From positions 496,001 to 560,000 of the forward strand of contig MPDB01000001.1 of the NCBI GenBank assembly GCA_001874155.1: 64,000 bases of DNA, written 5' to 3'. Positions 44,745-54,217 of the stretch are shown here, piece by piece. The notes under the pieces are model-generated. The model worked only from the letters and a program-made list of their open reading frames with translations, had not been told where the DNA came from and searched no databases. A program made the position numbers and the translations under genes. Source of the stretch: Vibrio sp. MedPE-SWchi (lineage in GTDB: Bacteria; Pseudomonadota; Gammaproteobacteria; Enterobacterales; Vibrionaceae). Position 1 is the stretch's first letter. Every line of letters starts with the position of its first letter.

Positions 44745-45899
44745 TTAGATAATCTGAGAAATCAGTAAGAACAAGCCGAATAACGTTGTTATCGCAAGCA
44801 TGGTTGTTCCACCTTCCGCAGTATAAGCCTCGTCCTTTATCCGATCTTTTCGAATCTTATGAACAAACATTAGGGGGATGAACACGGCTAAGAACACTAA
44901 GATTACACCAGCATAACTGAGGATCGACAAAAACTGATTGGCTGCCAATAACGCCCCAGCGAGTGGAACAATGAACGTGAGGACATAGGTAGTCAGCTTG
45001 TTTTTCTTAAATAGGTCACTGTTTTGGTGAAATAGCGCCATCGCGACACCGAAGAAAGAAGTAAGCAAAGCCAACCCCGTAAACACCGATAGAATAGTGC
45101 TTAGCCACGGAGAATGCGACTCAAAAGCACGAATCAAGTCTGATACATGAAAGAAACGGCTCAATTGTTCTAGCTGCAAATTCCCCACAACCGCAAACAG
45201 CCAAAATAGGTAACAAATAAGTGGAATCACAGACCCAAGAATAACCATGTTCCTGAGTTGCTTGTCCGTCGCTTCGTGGTTGTACGCAACAAGGCTTGGG
45301 ATCACGACCATAAAGCCAAAACTCGTGAATAGTATCGCGCTGGTTTTAATGAGTCCAATGTGACTGCTATTGCTCACTTGATAGAGGTTTTCAAATGAAA
45401 AGCTGGGTGCCAACAGCAGGAGTGTCATGCCAAGGCTAGCCAACATAATGAGGAATAAACAACGATTGAACTTGTCGATAAGGTCAGTCCCGACTGCGAC
45501 TAAACCACCGGCGACAAGAGTGAACAGGATCTGGCTTTGTACGGATGTTAAGTTGACACCAATACCCCCTAATAATTGAGTCACGAAATCTGCCGCACCC
45601 AATATGTACGCCATAAGCAGACAAATCAACAAGGCATACAGCAAAGCATTGGTCACGAACTGACCGCTTTTACCTAACAGCTTTCGTGCAATCGAGTTCA
45701 TGCCTAAGCCATCGCCAACTTTAATGGTGGCCTCTAAGAGTAACAACGCTGCGTACGTTGTTCCGGCACAAATGCCGAGCATGAGTATGGACCCGTGCAT
45801 CAGACCAAACTGGGCCAAGACCATAGGGATAGCAAGCATACCGGCACCTAGCGCGGTACCAGAGATAATTAGGGCGCTGCCTAATAATTTAGTATTCAT
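44745..45899 (-). CDS. Aromatic amino acid permease, TyrP/Mtr-like (HAAAP family)
   Basis: 384 residues from the ATG at 45899 (a TTG three codons upstream is an alternative). About eleven membrane segments starting at residue 6. TyrP-like markers: GTALGAGMLAIPM, MAYILGAADFVTQL and SFGFMVVIPSLVAYNH. The family imports tyrosine, tryptophan or phenylalanine by H+ symport; closest by eye is TyrP. It is a monocistronic unit with a shared terminator. A short, apparently broken ORF lies directly upstream. Confidence 0.85.
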   Translation of the reverse strand: MNTKLLGSALIISGTALGAGMLAIPMVLAQFGLMHGSILMLGICAGTTYAALLLLEATIKVGDGLGMNSIARKLLGKSGQFVTNALLYALLICLLMAYILGAADFVTQLLGGIGVNLTSVQSQILFTLVAGGLVAVGTDLIDKFNRCLFLIMLASLGMTLLLLAPSFSFENLYQVSNSSHIGLIKTSAILFTSFGFMVVIPSLVAYNHEATDKQLRNMVILGSVIPLICYLFWLFAVVGNLQLEQLSRFFHVSDLIRAFESHSPWLSTILSVFTGLALLTSFFGVAMALFHQNSDLFKKNKLTTYVLTFIVPLAGALLAANQFLSILSYAGVILVFLAVFIPLMFVHKIRKDRIKDEAYTAEGGTTMLAITTLFGLFLLISQII

Positions 45900-45958
45900 A
45901 TTTTTCAAGCACTTAATTTTCTATTGAGATGGGAGAGAGTTGTATTGCGTATGTGGGT

Positions 45959-46158
45959 TTAAAACATCAATACGAACAATGCGCTTGAAACGACGATAGC
46001 TGTCGCGAAAAGAACCAATAAATTGGAGATGGGCTGGCTAAGAGCTTACTGCTTACAGAAGAAATAAAAAGGCTAAATAGAGAAGTGGTAGACTGACGTT
46101 CTAAATGAGGTGAGCCTTCAGTGGGTTCAATGATTGGCGTTGTAATCTTGAATTTCAT
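45959..46158 (-). pseudogene. Possible frameshifted small membrane protein gene
   Basis: One frame starts at ATG 46158 (MKFKITTPIIEPTEGSPHLE) and ends at 45967. From about residue 40 it becomes unlike a protein (PSPIYWFFSRQ). In the frame shifted by one, the same DNA encodes PISNLLVLFATAIVVSSALF followed by VLMF and a stop at 45959, a convincing membrane helix at the end of a small protein. A single-base indel between about 46020 and 46050 would join them to a protein of about 66 residues with a C-terminal helix. I do not know a family. It may be a broken gene, a sequencing error or chance. It lies 60 bp upstream of the aromatic permease gene on the same strand. Confidence 0.4.
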
Positions 46159-46304
46159 TTATTGATCCAATAAGTGACATCCTTTGTGTTTATGACTAGC
46201 TTTCCTTTCGCTAATCCACCTCCGATTAGAGGTGGATCAATCTTATCGATTAACGCTCGTATTGCAACGACTAACTGTCAATCACGCCCAATATCGCTGC
46301 GAGG
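46159..46304. other. Spacer with hairpin downstream of the repeat protein gene
   Basis: Perfect nine-base arms ATCCACCTC / GAGGTGGAT around a six-base loop at 46214-46237, with no T run on either strand. It may stabilise or weakly end the repeat-protein transcript. No gene seen. Confidence 0.5.
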
Positions 46305-46970
46305 CTATTCCGGTTGTACCTTTAATTTAAGTTCGTTACTGGCGTCGCGCAGTAAATTTATCGGGGATAAAACCACCCCTTTAACGGCACCTTGCGTTGC
46401 TTCCGCGGCTATTTGTTGCGTTTTATCTACGATGAGATCAGCTTTGGCCAACATTGGCGGTATGTCACTGCGTAAGAGGGCTGATTCATTCACTACCGTT
46501 GGGATGACCGTCGTTCGATAAGCCTCACTTTCAACAAGTGCAGGCGGTATAACATCGATACGATAGCGTTCAAGTTCAGCGACGGTTTGGGGAATAGCTT
46601 GAGTTCGATACAACTCCAACTCTACGAGCGTAGAAGGAATGGTTTGCTCCCGATAAGCGGTTATTTCTGAAACAATCGCGGGTATTTTTTTATCAATTGA
46701 ATCCACAGTACTATTAACATCAACCAAGGTTTGGTTAACATCGTTCACTGTGGTGATCACTTGCGGAACCATCGACTCTAAATGATCTGCAAACTGCAGC
46801 CACTCTTTAATTTCAAGCTTCTCTGTTAGATCACCAATGTCCGTGACCATTTGAGGGTACTTATCAACCACCTCACCCACCTTAGAAGTAAAAGAGTGGA
46901 TGCTATAGCCCAAATAAAAAATTGAAACCGCTAAAATGCACTGGATGATCATCGAAATGCGTGTTGCCAT
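46305..46970 (-). CDS. Membrane-anchored repeat protein of unknown function
   Basis: 221 residues from the ATG at 46970 (AAGGG about ten bases upstream). One N-terminal hydrophobic segment (about 5-22) anchors it. Residues about 25-95 are a helical coiled coil. Then come five consecutive copies of a 14-15 residue unit of the pattern YR-x3-IPxxxxExE: AYREQTIPSTLVELE, LYRTQAIPQTVAELE, RYRIDVIPPALVESE, AYRTTVIPTVVNESA and a degenerate last unit. The C-terminus is charged. I recognise no family. The orientation of the anchor suggests most of the protein is periplasmic. Single gene. Confidence 0.75.
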   Translation of the reverse strand: MATRISMIIQCILAVSIFYLGYSIHSFTSKVGEVVDKYPQMVTDIGDLTEKLEIKEWLQFADHLESMVPQVITTVNDVNQTLVDVNSTVDSIDKKIPAIVSEITAYREQTIPSTLVELELYRTQAIPQTVAELERYRIDVIPPALVESEAYRTTVIPTVVNESALLRSDIPPMLAKADLIVDKTQQIAAEATQGAVKGVVLSPINLLRDASNELKLKVQPE

Positions 46971-47031
46971 AAATCCATTTTCCCTTCTAGATCGAATAAC
47001 ACAATCCATACTAGCATTGTTTTTCAGGCAT

Positions 47032-47057
47032 AAAAAAAGCGAAGTTCAACTTCGCTT
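47032..47057 (-). terminator. Intrinsic terminator of queD
   Basis: AGCGAAGTT / AACTTCGCT stem with T run on the minus strand, 25 bp past the queD stop. Confidence 0.85.
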
Positions 47058-47081
47058 CTCATTTACATCGATAGGTCGGAT

Positions 47082-47447
47082 TTAGCTCTCACCCACATAA
47101 ATACAACCTGCTGTACAGGTTTCTTTTATCTCGACCTTACTCAGCAGCGATAGGCTTGGCTTTAACTCATTCCAAATCCACTTCGCTAATACTTCACTGG
47201 TTGGATTCTCAAGCCCTTTGATATCGTTCAAATAGTAATGATCTAAACGATCATAAATAGGTTTGAACGCAGCTTTGATTTCCGAGAAATCGACAACCCA
47301 ACCAGTATGTGGATCCACGTCACCTTCAACGTAAAGACGAACTAAGAAAGAATGCCCATGAAGACGTCCACACTTATGCCCCTCAGGAACATGTGGTAAG
47401 TGGTGTGCAGCTTCAAACATAAACTCTTTGTACAATTCGGCTTTCAT
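47082..47447 (-). CDS. queD: 6-carboxy-5,6,7,8-tetrahydropterin synthase
   Basis: 121 residues from the ATG at 47447; the ATG at 47453 and the longer frame from 47528 are alternatives. Zinc ligands are AAHHLPH, and HGHSF; the catalytic Cys and the conserved CGRLHGHS and TCTAGCIY segments are intact. Co-linear with E. coli QueD. It converts dihydroneopterin triphosphate to CPH4 in queuosine (preQ0) synthesis. Single gene with its own terminator. Confidence 0.95.
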   Translation of the reverse strand: MKAELYKEFMFEAAHHLPHVPEGHKCGRLHGHSFLVRLYVEGDVDPHTGWVVDFSEIKAAFKPIYDRLDHYYLNDIKGLENPTSEVLAKWIWNELKPSLSLLSKVEIKETCTAGCIYVGES

Positions 47448-47759
47448 TTTCATTCTCAAGATTTTTAAAGACGCGCAATAGTAAGGAATTCCCCTCATTG
47501 TGACAAGTTTAGTTGATAGAAAAGCCATTGATTAACTTAATCGAAAACTATGCACAATTTGAGAGTTTGTTGATTCTCAAAATTGAACACTGTTAAGTCA
47601 GAGCAATGTCAAAATGCTCACTAGAAAAACACCAAGCATTTACATCACATTTACAACGAAACCTCGTGCGAGACATCACACCAACAAGACATTCACCATA
47701 TTAACCTTACTTTAATCAGGGTATATTGGCGATGTCAGTCCCAAAATTATAAAAACATC

Positions 47760-49379
47760 ATGAAATTATCCGTCAGTTTTAAACTACTCATTACTCTCAT
47801 TTCTGTTTCAGCGTTGGTATTAACGGTCTCAACGAGCTATCAATACCTTCAACAACGAAACCTAGTAAACTCCGTTCTCAGTGAGCAAATGCATGATAAG
47901 GCGAGCAATTATTTCGATAGCTTGAATATGATGATGCTTACTGGAACCATGGCTCAAAAAGAAACGTTGCGCGAAAAAGCCCTAGCTCAAGATGGCATCG
48001 AGAACGTAAAAGTTTTGCGTGCTGAGGCCGTAAACAAAATCTATGGCAAAGGCCAGCCAAACCAAACACCAGTCGATGATATAGACCGACGAGCTTTGTC
48101 AGGCGAAACCGTCATCGAACCCTTTTCTGCAGAATGGGGAAATGGCATTGTTGTTGCTCTGCCGATGAAGTCGAGTGAAAATTACCGCGGTACTAACTGT
48201 ATCGCCTGCCATATGGCACAAGAAGGCGAAGTTCTTGGTGCGATTCGTCTTGAATATAACCTTAGTAGCGTCAATCGCCTCATTAATAACCAAACGCTCT
48301 TTGTTGTCGGAATAACCGCGCTCATCTCGTTTGTTGGGTTCCTTATTACTCTTTTTGTAATTAGAAAAATCATCGTACGCCCTATTCAACGAACCTCACG
48401 ATTTATGCAGTCCGTTAGCCAAACTAAAGACTTATCGCAACGCATTAGCACAAAAAGTCAGGATGAAATTGGACACTTGTCGAATGCCATCGACTCGTTC
48501 ATGAGTACAGTGAGTGAGAGCCTAAGCAAAGTCCAAGAAACGTCACATCATTTAGCCGACTCCGCGACAACACTGACAGACGTCGCCAAAATCACCGATC
48601 ATGCGGCCAACAACCAGCAACAAGAGACCTCTGACGTTCAAGCGAACATTGAGCAAATGCAAACTCAGCAAAATCAAGTCGAACAAGCTACCATCGATGC
48701 CTCTGCTCTCATTAAACATACAACGACCATCGCGCAAGACAGTGCTACCCAAGCCCATCAAGCGAGTGAAGGGGTCAAGAATTTGGTCGGTGACATCGAA
48801 GGAGTGAAAACCACCATTTTGCAGCTCAACAATCAAACCAATGAAGTGTCGAGTATTTTGGCGGTTATCAAAGGCATCGCCGATCAAACCAATCTACTCG
48901 CATTAAACGCAGCCATTGAAGCGGCACGCGCGGGTGAACAAGGTCGAGGTTTTGCCGTCGTTGCAGATGAAGTCAGACAGCTCGCTAGCCGAACGTCTGA
49001 AGCGACTGGAAACATTGAAAGCATCATTACTCAACTGCAAGAAAACAGCGAAGGATCCTTGCAATCTGTCGATACCGTCTGTGAACAAGCTCAAGATCGC
49101 TCGGTTGTGATTGAATCTTTATCGACGGCAATGAACGACGTCGTAACTGAGATGGAACAGGCGCTGAATCATGCAAACAGCATCGAACAGCAAAGCCAGG
49201 TTTCCACTCAGCTCAACCATGAGATCCAAGGTAAAATAGAGGTCATCACGCGACACTCAGATGATACATCGAGCTCTGCCACTCAAACCCGTGAAATCAG
49301 TATTAATCTAGAGCAATTATCTGAGAAATTAGAAGCTTTGCTGAACCAATTTACCCTTTCAGAGAAGAAATCGTCATGA
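47760..49379 (+). CDS. Methyl-accepting chemotaxis protein with periplasmic heme c motif
   Basis: 539 residues. TM1 at about 7-26, periplasmic domain at 30-180, TM2 at about 181-203, HAMP at 204-260 and a full MCP signalling domain whose hairpin tip ([19 protein letters not shown]) lies near residue 385. The periplasmic domain contains CIACH (C147, C150, H151), the CXXCH signature for covalent heme c, in a setting like DUF3365/Tll0287-type heme domains. Heme attachment, and thus redox or gas sensing, is inferred; it would need the cytochrome c maturation machinery. It lies upstream of asnS on the same strand but is not an obvious operon partner. Confidence 0.92.
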   Translation: MKLSVSFKLLITLISVSALVLTVSTSYQYLQQRNLVNSVLSEQMHDKASNYFDSLNMMMLTGTMAQKETLREKALAQDGIENVKVLRAEAVNKIYGKGQPNQTPVDDIDRRALSGETVIEPFSAEWGNGIVVALPMKSSENYRGTNCIACHMAQEGEVLGAIRLEYNLSSVNRLINNQTLFVVGITALISFVGFLITLFVIRKIIVRPIQRTSRFMQSVSQTKDLSQRISTKSQDEIGHLSNAIDSFMSTVSESLSKVQETSHHLADSATTLTDVAKITDHAANNQQQETSDVQANIEQMQTQQNQVEQATIDASALIKHTTTIAQDSATQAHQASEGVKNLVGDIEGVKTTILQLNNQTNEVSSILAVIKGIADQTNLLALNAAIEAARAGEQGRGFAVVADEVRQLASRTSEATGNIESIITQLQENSEGSLQSVDTVCEQAQDRSVVIESLSTAMNDVVTEMEQALNHANSIEQQSQVSTQLNHEIQGKIEVITRHSDDTSSSATQTREISINLEQLSEKLEALLNQFTLSEKKSS

Positions 49380-49572
49380 ATGGCTGAATATTCACCAACT
49401 AGAGACGAATAAAGGTTGAAGCTAACGATATGACAGGTAATATGTCCTATCGATTTAAAATGTTTTAACTAGCCTAGTGCTTCACGATGAGTCCGATTAC
49501 CTTTTTATCAACAAGGTACGACTCACCAACAAGCACTGGGTGATTTATCCCTCAATGGAGAATGAAACCAAC

Positions 49573-50973
49573 ATGACTTACGCGCCTGTAACAGACGTAC
49601 TTGGCGGCAAGCTAGCGGTAGACAGTGAAGTAACTGTTCGCGGCTGGATCCGTTCACGTCGTGATTCCAAAGCTGGAATCTCTTTCCTTGCCATTTATGA
49701 CGGCTCTTGTTTCGACCCGATTCAGGCCGTGGTCCCTAATAATCTTAATAATTACGACAATGAAGTATTAAAGCTAACCACTGGCTGCTCTGTTGAAGTA
49801 ACAGGTAAGATTGTTGAGTCTCCTGCGAAAGGTCAAGATTTCGAACTTGCTGCCACTGACGTTAAAGTGGTTGGTTGGGTTGAAGACGCTGACACTTATC
49901 CAATGGCTAAAACACGTCACTCTATTGAATACCTTCGTGAAGTTGCGCACCTTCGCCCACGCACTAACGTGATTGGCGCAGTAGCACGTGTACGTAACTG
50001 TCTATCTCAAGCGATTCACCGTTTCTACCACGAGCAAGGTTTCTTCTGGACGTCAGCTCCGCTTATTACGGCTTCTGATGCAGAAGGCGCTGGTGAGATG
50101 TTCCGCGTTTCGACACTGGACATGGAAAACATCCCTCGCACTGAAGAAGGCAATGTTGATTACAACGAAGACTTCTTTGGTAAAGAGACGTTCCTAACGG
50201 TTTCAGGCCAGCTCAATGCAGAAGCTTACGCTTGTGCTCTTAGTAAGGTTTACACGTTCGGTCCTACGTTCCGTGCTGAAAACTCGAACACGAGCCGCCA
50301 CCTAGCTGAATTCTGGATGGTTGAACCTGAGATTGCTTTTGCCGATCTTGATGATGCAGCCAAACTTGCAGAAGACATGCTTAAGTATGTTTTTGCTGCA
50401 GTTCTTGAAGAGCGTCGTGATGACCTTGAGTTCTTCGCTCAACGCATCGACAAGCAGGCGATCACTCGTCTAGAGCAATTCGTTGACGCTGATTTCGCGC
50501 AAGTTGACTACACAGACGCAATCCAAATTCTTCTCGACTCTGGTAAGAAATTTGAATTTGACGTTGAGTGGGGCATCGACATGTCTTCTGAGCATGAACG
50601 TTACCTAGCGGAAGAGCACTTCAAAGCGCCGGTTATCGTTAAGAACTACCCGAAAGACATCAAAGCTTTCTACATGCGCTTAAACGACGACGGCAAAACA
50701 GTGGCTGCAATGGACGTACTTGCACCAGGTATTGGTGAAATCATCGGTGGTGCACAACGTGAAGAGCGTTTGGATGTTCTGGATGAACGTATGATTGCGA
50801 TGGGTATCGACCCTGAGCACATGAGCTGGTACCGCGACCTACGTAAATACGGCACAGTGCCGCACGCTGGTTTCGGTCTTGGTTTTGAGCGTCTAGTCTC
50901 TTACGTAACTGGTATGGGCAACGTACGTGACGTGATTCCATTCCCACGTACGCCACGAAGCGCAAACTTCTAA
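49573..50973 (+). CDS. asnS: Asparagine-tRNA ligase
   Basis: 466 residues from the ATG at 49573, equal in length to E. coli AsnS and aligning from the first residues; the longer frame from 49477 adds a 32-residue piece that is not conserved. An OB-fold anticodon-binding domain ([16 protein letters not shown]) is followed by the class II core with motif 2 ([17 protein letters not shown]) and motif 3 ([10 protein letters not shown]). It charges tRNA-Asn and is essential, which supports chromosomal location. Confidence 0.97.
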   Translation: MTYAPVTDVLGGKLAVDSEVTVRGWIRSRRDSKAGISFLAIYDGSCFDPIQAVVPNNLNNYDNEVLKLTTGCSVEVTGKIVESPAKGQDFELAATDVKVVGWVEDADTYPMAKTRHSIEYLREVAHLRPRTNVIGAVARVRNCLSQAIHRFYHEQGFFWTSAPLITASDAEGAGEMFRVSTLDMENIPRTEEGNVDYNEDFFGKETFLTVSGQLNAEAYACALSKVYTFGPTFRAENSNTSRHLAEFWMVEPEIAFADLDDAAKLAEDMLKYVFAAVLEERRDDLEFFAQRIDKQAITRLEQFVDADFAQVDYTDAIQILLDSGKKFEFDVEWGIDMSSEHERYLAEEHFKAPVIVKNYPKDIKAFYMRLNDDGKTVAAMDVLAPGIGEIIGGAQREERLDVLDERMIAMGIDPEHMSWYRDLRKYGTVPHAGFGLGFERLVSYVTGMGNVRDVIPFPRTPRSANF

Positions 50974-50992
50974 GTCAGTAATGATTTAAATT

Positions 50993-51029
50993 AAAAGCCG
51001 GACATCACACAGTGAAGTCCGGCTTTTTT
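50993..51029. terminator. Bidirectional terminator after asnS
   Basis: AAAAGCCGGACaT / aGTCCGGCTTTT arms with about a ten-base loop, then six T, between asnS and a convergent cyclase gene. Confidence 0.88.
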
Positions 51030-51081
51030 GTATCTGGTTAGCGGTCATCAAACTATCGTACTCGCAGTTTCTTGCCCGATA

Positions 51082-52176
51082 CTACGCCTCTAGTACCCGC
51101 ACTTGCCCTTTATTGGCTTTCTTCGCTTGATACATGGCTTTATCCGCCAGCTTCAAACTGTCGTGAAGGTTTGTCTCATTCGTAGAGGTAAACACCACGC
51201 CAATACTAGCGGAAACCGAATGCGTGATGTCCATTAGGCTCTCTATTTTGTCGTCTTCAAAAAGCGCGATGACTTCTTTTGCCAATTCAGTGGCTCTTTG
51301 ATCCCCTTCAGGTACATTGCCAATAAACACCGCAAACTCATCGCCGCCTAAACGAGCAACATCGTACTTTCCAAGCTCTTCACCGACAAACTCCTCAGCC
51401 AATTGTTTCAAACGTACGCCAAAATCTGACAACACACTGTCACCCTGATCGTGACCATAGTCATCATTAATCTTTTTAAAATTATCCAAATCTATGTAGA
51501 TTAGAGCCGAACGCTTGGTTTCATTTCGGTTCATCGTTCGTTCCAAGATTGAGCGAAACGTGGAGCGATTTGCAAGTTGAGTTAAACCATCGAAATAGGC
51601 GAGTTTGTGAATGTCTTCTTCATGCATTTTGAGGATATAATCATCGGCTTTACTTTGAAAATAGATAAGAATGTGACACATAATACTGAGCGCAAATAGT
51701 GTAATCACAAAGCGTATTTTCACTACATCACTGTATTCCGCGATAACCCAATCATTCATTAAAATAACGGACAGGAGTACAATAAAAGTGATGCTAAGCT
51801 TTAGCCCTTGTCGAAACGGATTAATGAAAATACTGATAGCGGCCAAGAGGTAGATCCACAACGTTCCGGTATTTTCATGACCGCCAGAAATAACCAGATA
51901 GAAACTCAAGGTGTAAATAATGGTGGTCAACCCAACCAACCCTGCATTCCTCCATCGGTTCATCACATAAATATTGCCAAGTGATGCAATCGAAAAGAAG
52001 AACAAGGTTGTACCCAGAACATCGTTTTGCATACTGAAATTGTAAAAACTAAACGAGAACAAGAATATCAAGCCAAATGCGGTAAAGGTGTTCACCATCG
52101 TGCGTTGACGACGATGCTTATCCTCAACAACTTCCACCAGCTTTTCTGCGATAAAATTATGCGTCTTCAATGGCAC
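51082..52176 (-). CDS. Membrane diguanylate cyclase (multi-TM + GGDEF)
   Basis: 364 residues. The N-terminal 180 residues form about six membrane helices (MASE-like, first at about 30-48), followed by a GGDEF domain with motif GGDEF at 277-281. No RXXD inhibitory motif is visible at the expected distance upstream (LGKYDVARLGGDEF). Synthesis of cyclic-di-GMP is expected. It is divergent from an HD-GYP gene across about 370 bp, so synthesis and breakdown genes face each other. Confidence 0.92.
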   Translation of the reverse strand: MPLKTHNFIAEKLVEVVEDKHRRQRTMVNTFTAFGLIFLFSFSFYNFSMQNDVLGTTLFFFSIASLGNIYVMNRWRNAGLVGLTTIIYTLSFYLVISGGHENTGTLWIYLLAAISIFINPFRQGLKLSITFIVLLSVILMNDWVIAEYSDVVKIRFVITLFALSIMCHILIYFQSKADDYILKMHEEDIHKLAYFDGLTQLANRSTFRSILERTMNRNETKRSALIYIDLDNFKKINDDYGHDQGDSVLSDFGVRLKQLAEEFVGEELGKYDVARLGGDEFAVFIGNVPEGDQRATELAKEVIALFEDDKIESLMDITHSVSASIGVVFTSTNETNLHDSLKLADKAMYQAKKANKGQVRVLEA

Positions 52177-52547
52177 TATGTCTGTCTCTACTGCTCATTA
52201 TAATAATGTTTAAAAATTCATGATAAGCACACGGTTTAACTTAGGCACTTATCAATTATTGGTATATTATTTGGGACGATATTAACATTATTAGCAGTAC
52301 ATCACTCGGTATCAACTCACAATTATCAACATATATGCAACATTGCTATCAATGGCACTAAATGTACTAACCTCTTAATAAAGATTCGTTTTTTCTAACT
52401 ATTCCATTAGATACAGTATATTTATAAATGTGAATTGAAATCATTTGCGTAGTGGTTCGGTCTATTAGAGTGATAAAAATTGACAACGAAATACCAATAA
52501 TAAGCGCATAAAAATGCATAAATCATGCGATAAGGTTCAGGCTGGCT
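52177..52547. other. Intergenic region between divergent cyclase and HD-GYP genes
   Basis: 371 bp, strongly AT-rich, no supported gene. It should hold both promoters. A near-palindromic ACAGTATATTTATAAATGT at about 52413-52431 resembles a LexA box at first sight but lacks the CTG-N10-CAG arms. Confidence 0.45.
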
Positions 52548-53993
52548 ATGACTAACTTTCACTACGATGTATCGAAAACGATAAAACTCTACGCAATTGC
52601 CGCGGTCGTGTTTGCGCTCTATGGGGGACGTGTATGCCCATTTATGGAGACACTCAGTACCTTTGAGATTTTCACTCACGTGGGCATTACATTTTTAACG
52701 TTGACCCTAGTTAGACACTGGGTTTCTTCGAAAGAGCTCGAATCACGACCAAATGACCTTATCTCACTCGATACAGGGTTGTTTTTCATGTTTAGCCTTC
52801 CACTCGCACTCTATTACAACATGAGTTACGACTTTCCATTGGAGAGTAACGTCAAAGTGCTAATAGGCATGGCGCTGTTTGGTTTTTTTACAGGCACAAT
52901 ATTGCAGTTAGATGCGAAGCTTCATCTCTTCTCACAAAGAGAGCACAGCACTGACGATGGAATACTCGCAAGCCAGCGACAATCATTAGTTAAACAGATG
53001 ATCATGATGATGGCGCTACTCTTGGTGACGTTAACAACCATGCTTACTATGGTGGCAGTCAAAGACATTTATTGGCTAGAACATAACCCAGCCCGCGTGC
53101 TCGATGGCAGCGGTTCGATTAGTGTTATCAAGGAGTTCATCTATATCACTTGTGTGCTTGGTGCATACGCAGGAAGCATATTGATCTTGTGGACTCGATT
53201 AATGAAGAAAGTTCTATTGAGCCAAGAGTGCGCCCTAATGGAAGTGACGCAAGGGCAAACCCATAAGCGAATTCCTGTTTTCGAGCATAATGAACTGGGT
53301 TCTATGGCTTCGCTCACCAATAAAATGCTCGACAGTCTTCAATCATCTCAAGATGAAGTTAAACGAACCCGAGACGTCGCAATTTTGAGCTTATCTGCAC
53401 TCGCTGAGTCGCGAGACAATGAAACGGGCGCACATATCCTTCGTACTCAAGAGTACATTCGCGTATTGGCCCATGAGCTCAGTAAAAACGAACGCTATCA
53501 ACAATTGCTCACCCCAAATTATATTGAGTTACTGTACAAATCCGCCCCGCTTCACGACGTAGGAAAAGTTGGCGTTCCTGACAGCGTACTGCTTAAACCC
53601 GGTAAATTGACCGACGAAGAATTTGAAGTCATGAAACAGCACCCTGAGATTGGCGCGAAAGCCCTATCAATGGCGGAAAAACAGCTAGGAACCAGCTCCT
53701 TCTTAGAAATTGCCAAAGAGATCTCTCTTTCTCACCACGAAAAGTGGGACGGCAGTGGCTATCCAAACCAGCTTTCTGGAGATGATATACCGTTGTCAGG
53801 CCGTCTGATGGCACTTGCCGACGTTTATGACGCCTTGATTTCTAAACGCGTTTATAAAGAAGCCTTCAGTCATGAGAAAGCGCGAACAATCATATTGGAC
53901 GGAAAAGGAAGTCACTTTGATCCATTGCTTGTTGATACGTTTTTGACTGTTGAAGAGCAATTCGTCGAAATAGCATCACACTACCAAGACTAG
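52548..53993 (+). CDS. HD-GYP domain protein, cyclic-di-GMP phosphodiesterase
   Basis: 481 residues. Membrane segments at about 11-28, 41-58, 80-96, 101-119, 145-167 and 195-215; a HAMP-like piece (about 230-265) precedes the HD-GYP domain. HD motif HDVGKVG and the GYP signature HHEKWDGSGYP are intact, as are the flanking DNETGAHILRT and LADVYDALISKRVYK. HD-GYP proteins hydrolyse cyclic-di-GMP to GMP. It faces a diguanylate cyclase gene upstream. Confidence 0.92.
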   Translation: MTNFHYDVSKTIKLYAIAAVVFALYGGRVCPFMETLSTFEIFTHVGITFLTLTLVRHWVSSKELESRPNDLISLDTGLFFMFSLPLALYYNMSYDFPLESNVKVLIGMALFGFFTGTILQLDAKLHLFSQREHSTDDGILASQRQSLVKQMIMMMALLLVTLTTMLTMVAVKDIYWLEHNPARVLDGSGSISVIKEFIYITCVLGAYAGSILILWTRLMKKVLLSQECALMEVTQGQTHKRIPVFEHNELGSMASLTNKMLDSLQSSQDEVKRTRDVAILSLSALAESRDNETGAHILRTQEYIRVLAHELSKNERYQQLLTPNYIELLYKSAPLHDVGKVGVPDSVLLKPGKLTDEEFEVMKQHPEIGAKALSMAEKQLGTSSFLEIAKEISLSHHEKWDGSGYPNQLSGDDIPLSGRLMALADVYDALISKRVYKEAFSHEKARTIILDGKGSHFDPLLVDTFLTVEEQFVEIASHYQD

Positions 53994-54217
53994 TGCTTTT
54001 GAACCTCGGTTCAAACAGAGATAGAGCACACAAACTATTAGGCAAAAATGGCGAGTTTTCATCGTATAAGGGTCGAGAAATAACGATTTCAATCAGAAAA
54101 CACTCGCTGTAATATTTTTTTGTGGTTTTCTGTTTTGTTTCGGTTGTTTCAAAAGGCACACAAAGGTATAAATGATGAAGTTAGAAAACTCACCCTCACT
54201 TAACACGGATGAAGATT

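Noticed and set aside
45900..45966. TyrR box (TGTAAA-N6-TTTACA) upstream of the aromatic permease
   Set aside because: No acceptable match to the consensus on either strand in the gap.
45967..46158. Aromatic-rich leader peptide (IYWFF) controlling the permease by attenuation
   Set aside because: The aromatic codons fall where the frame looks wrong and no terminator/antiterminator pair is seen before the permease gene; the frameshift reading fits better.
49477..49572. Extended N-terminus or leader peptide of asnS
   Set aside because: The in-frame extension is not found in other AsnS proteins; the ATG at 49573 gives exactly the usual 466 residues.
52413..52431. LexA box before the HD-GYP gene
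   Set aside because: The palindrome lacks the CTG-N10-CAG arms needed for LexA.
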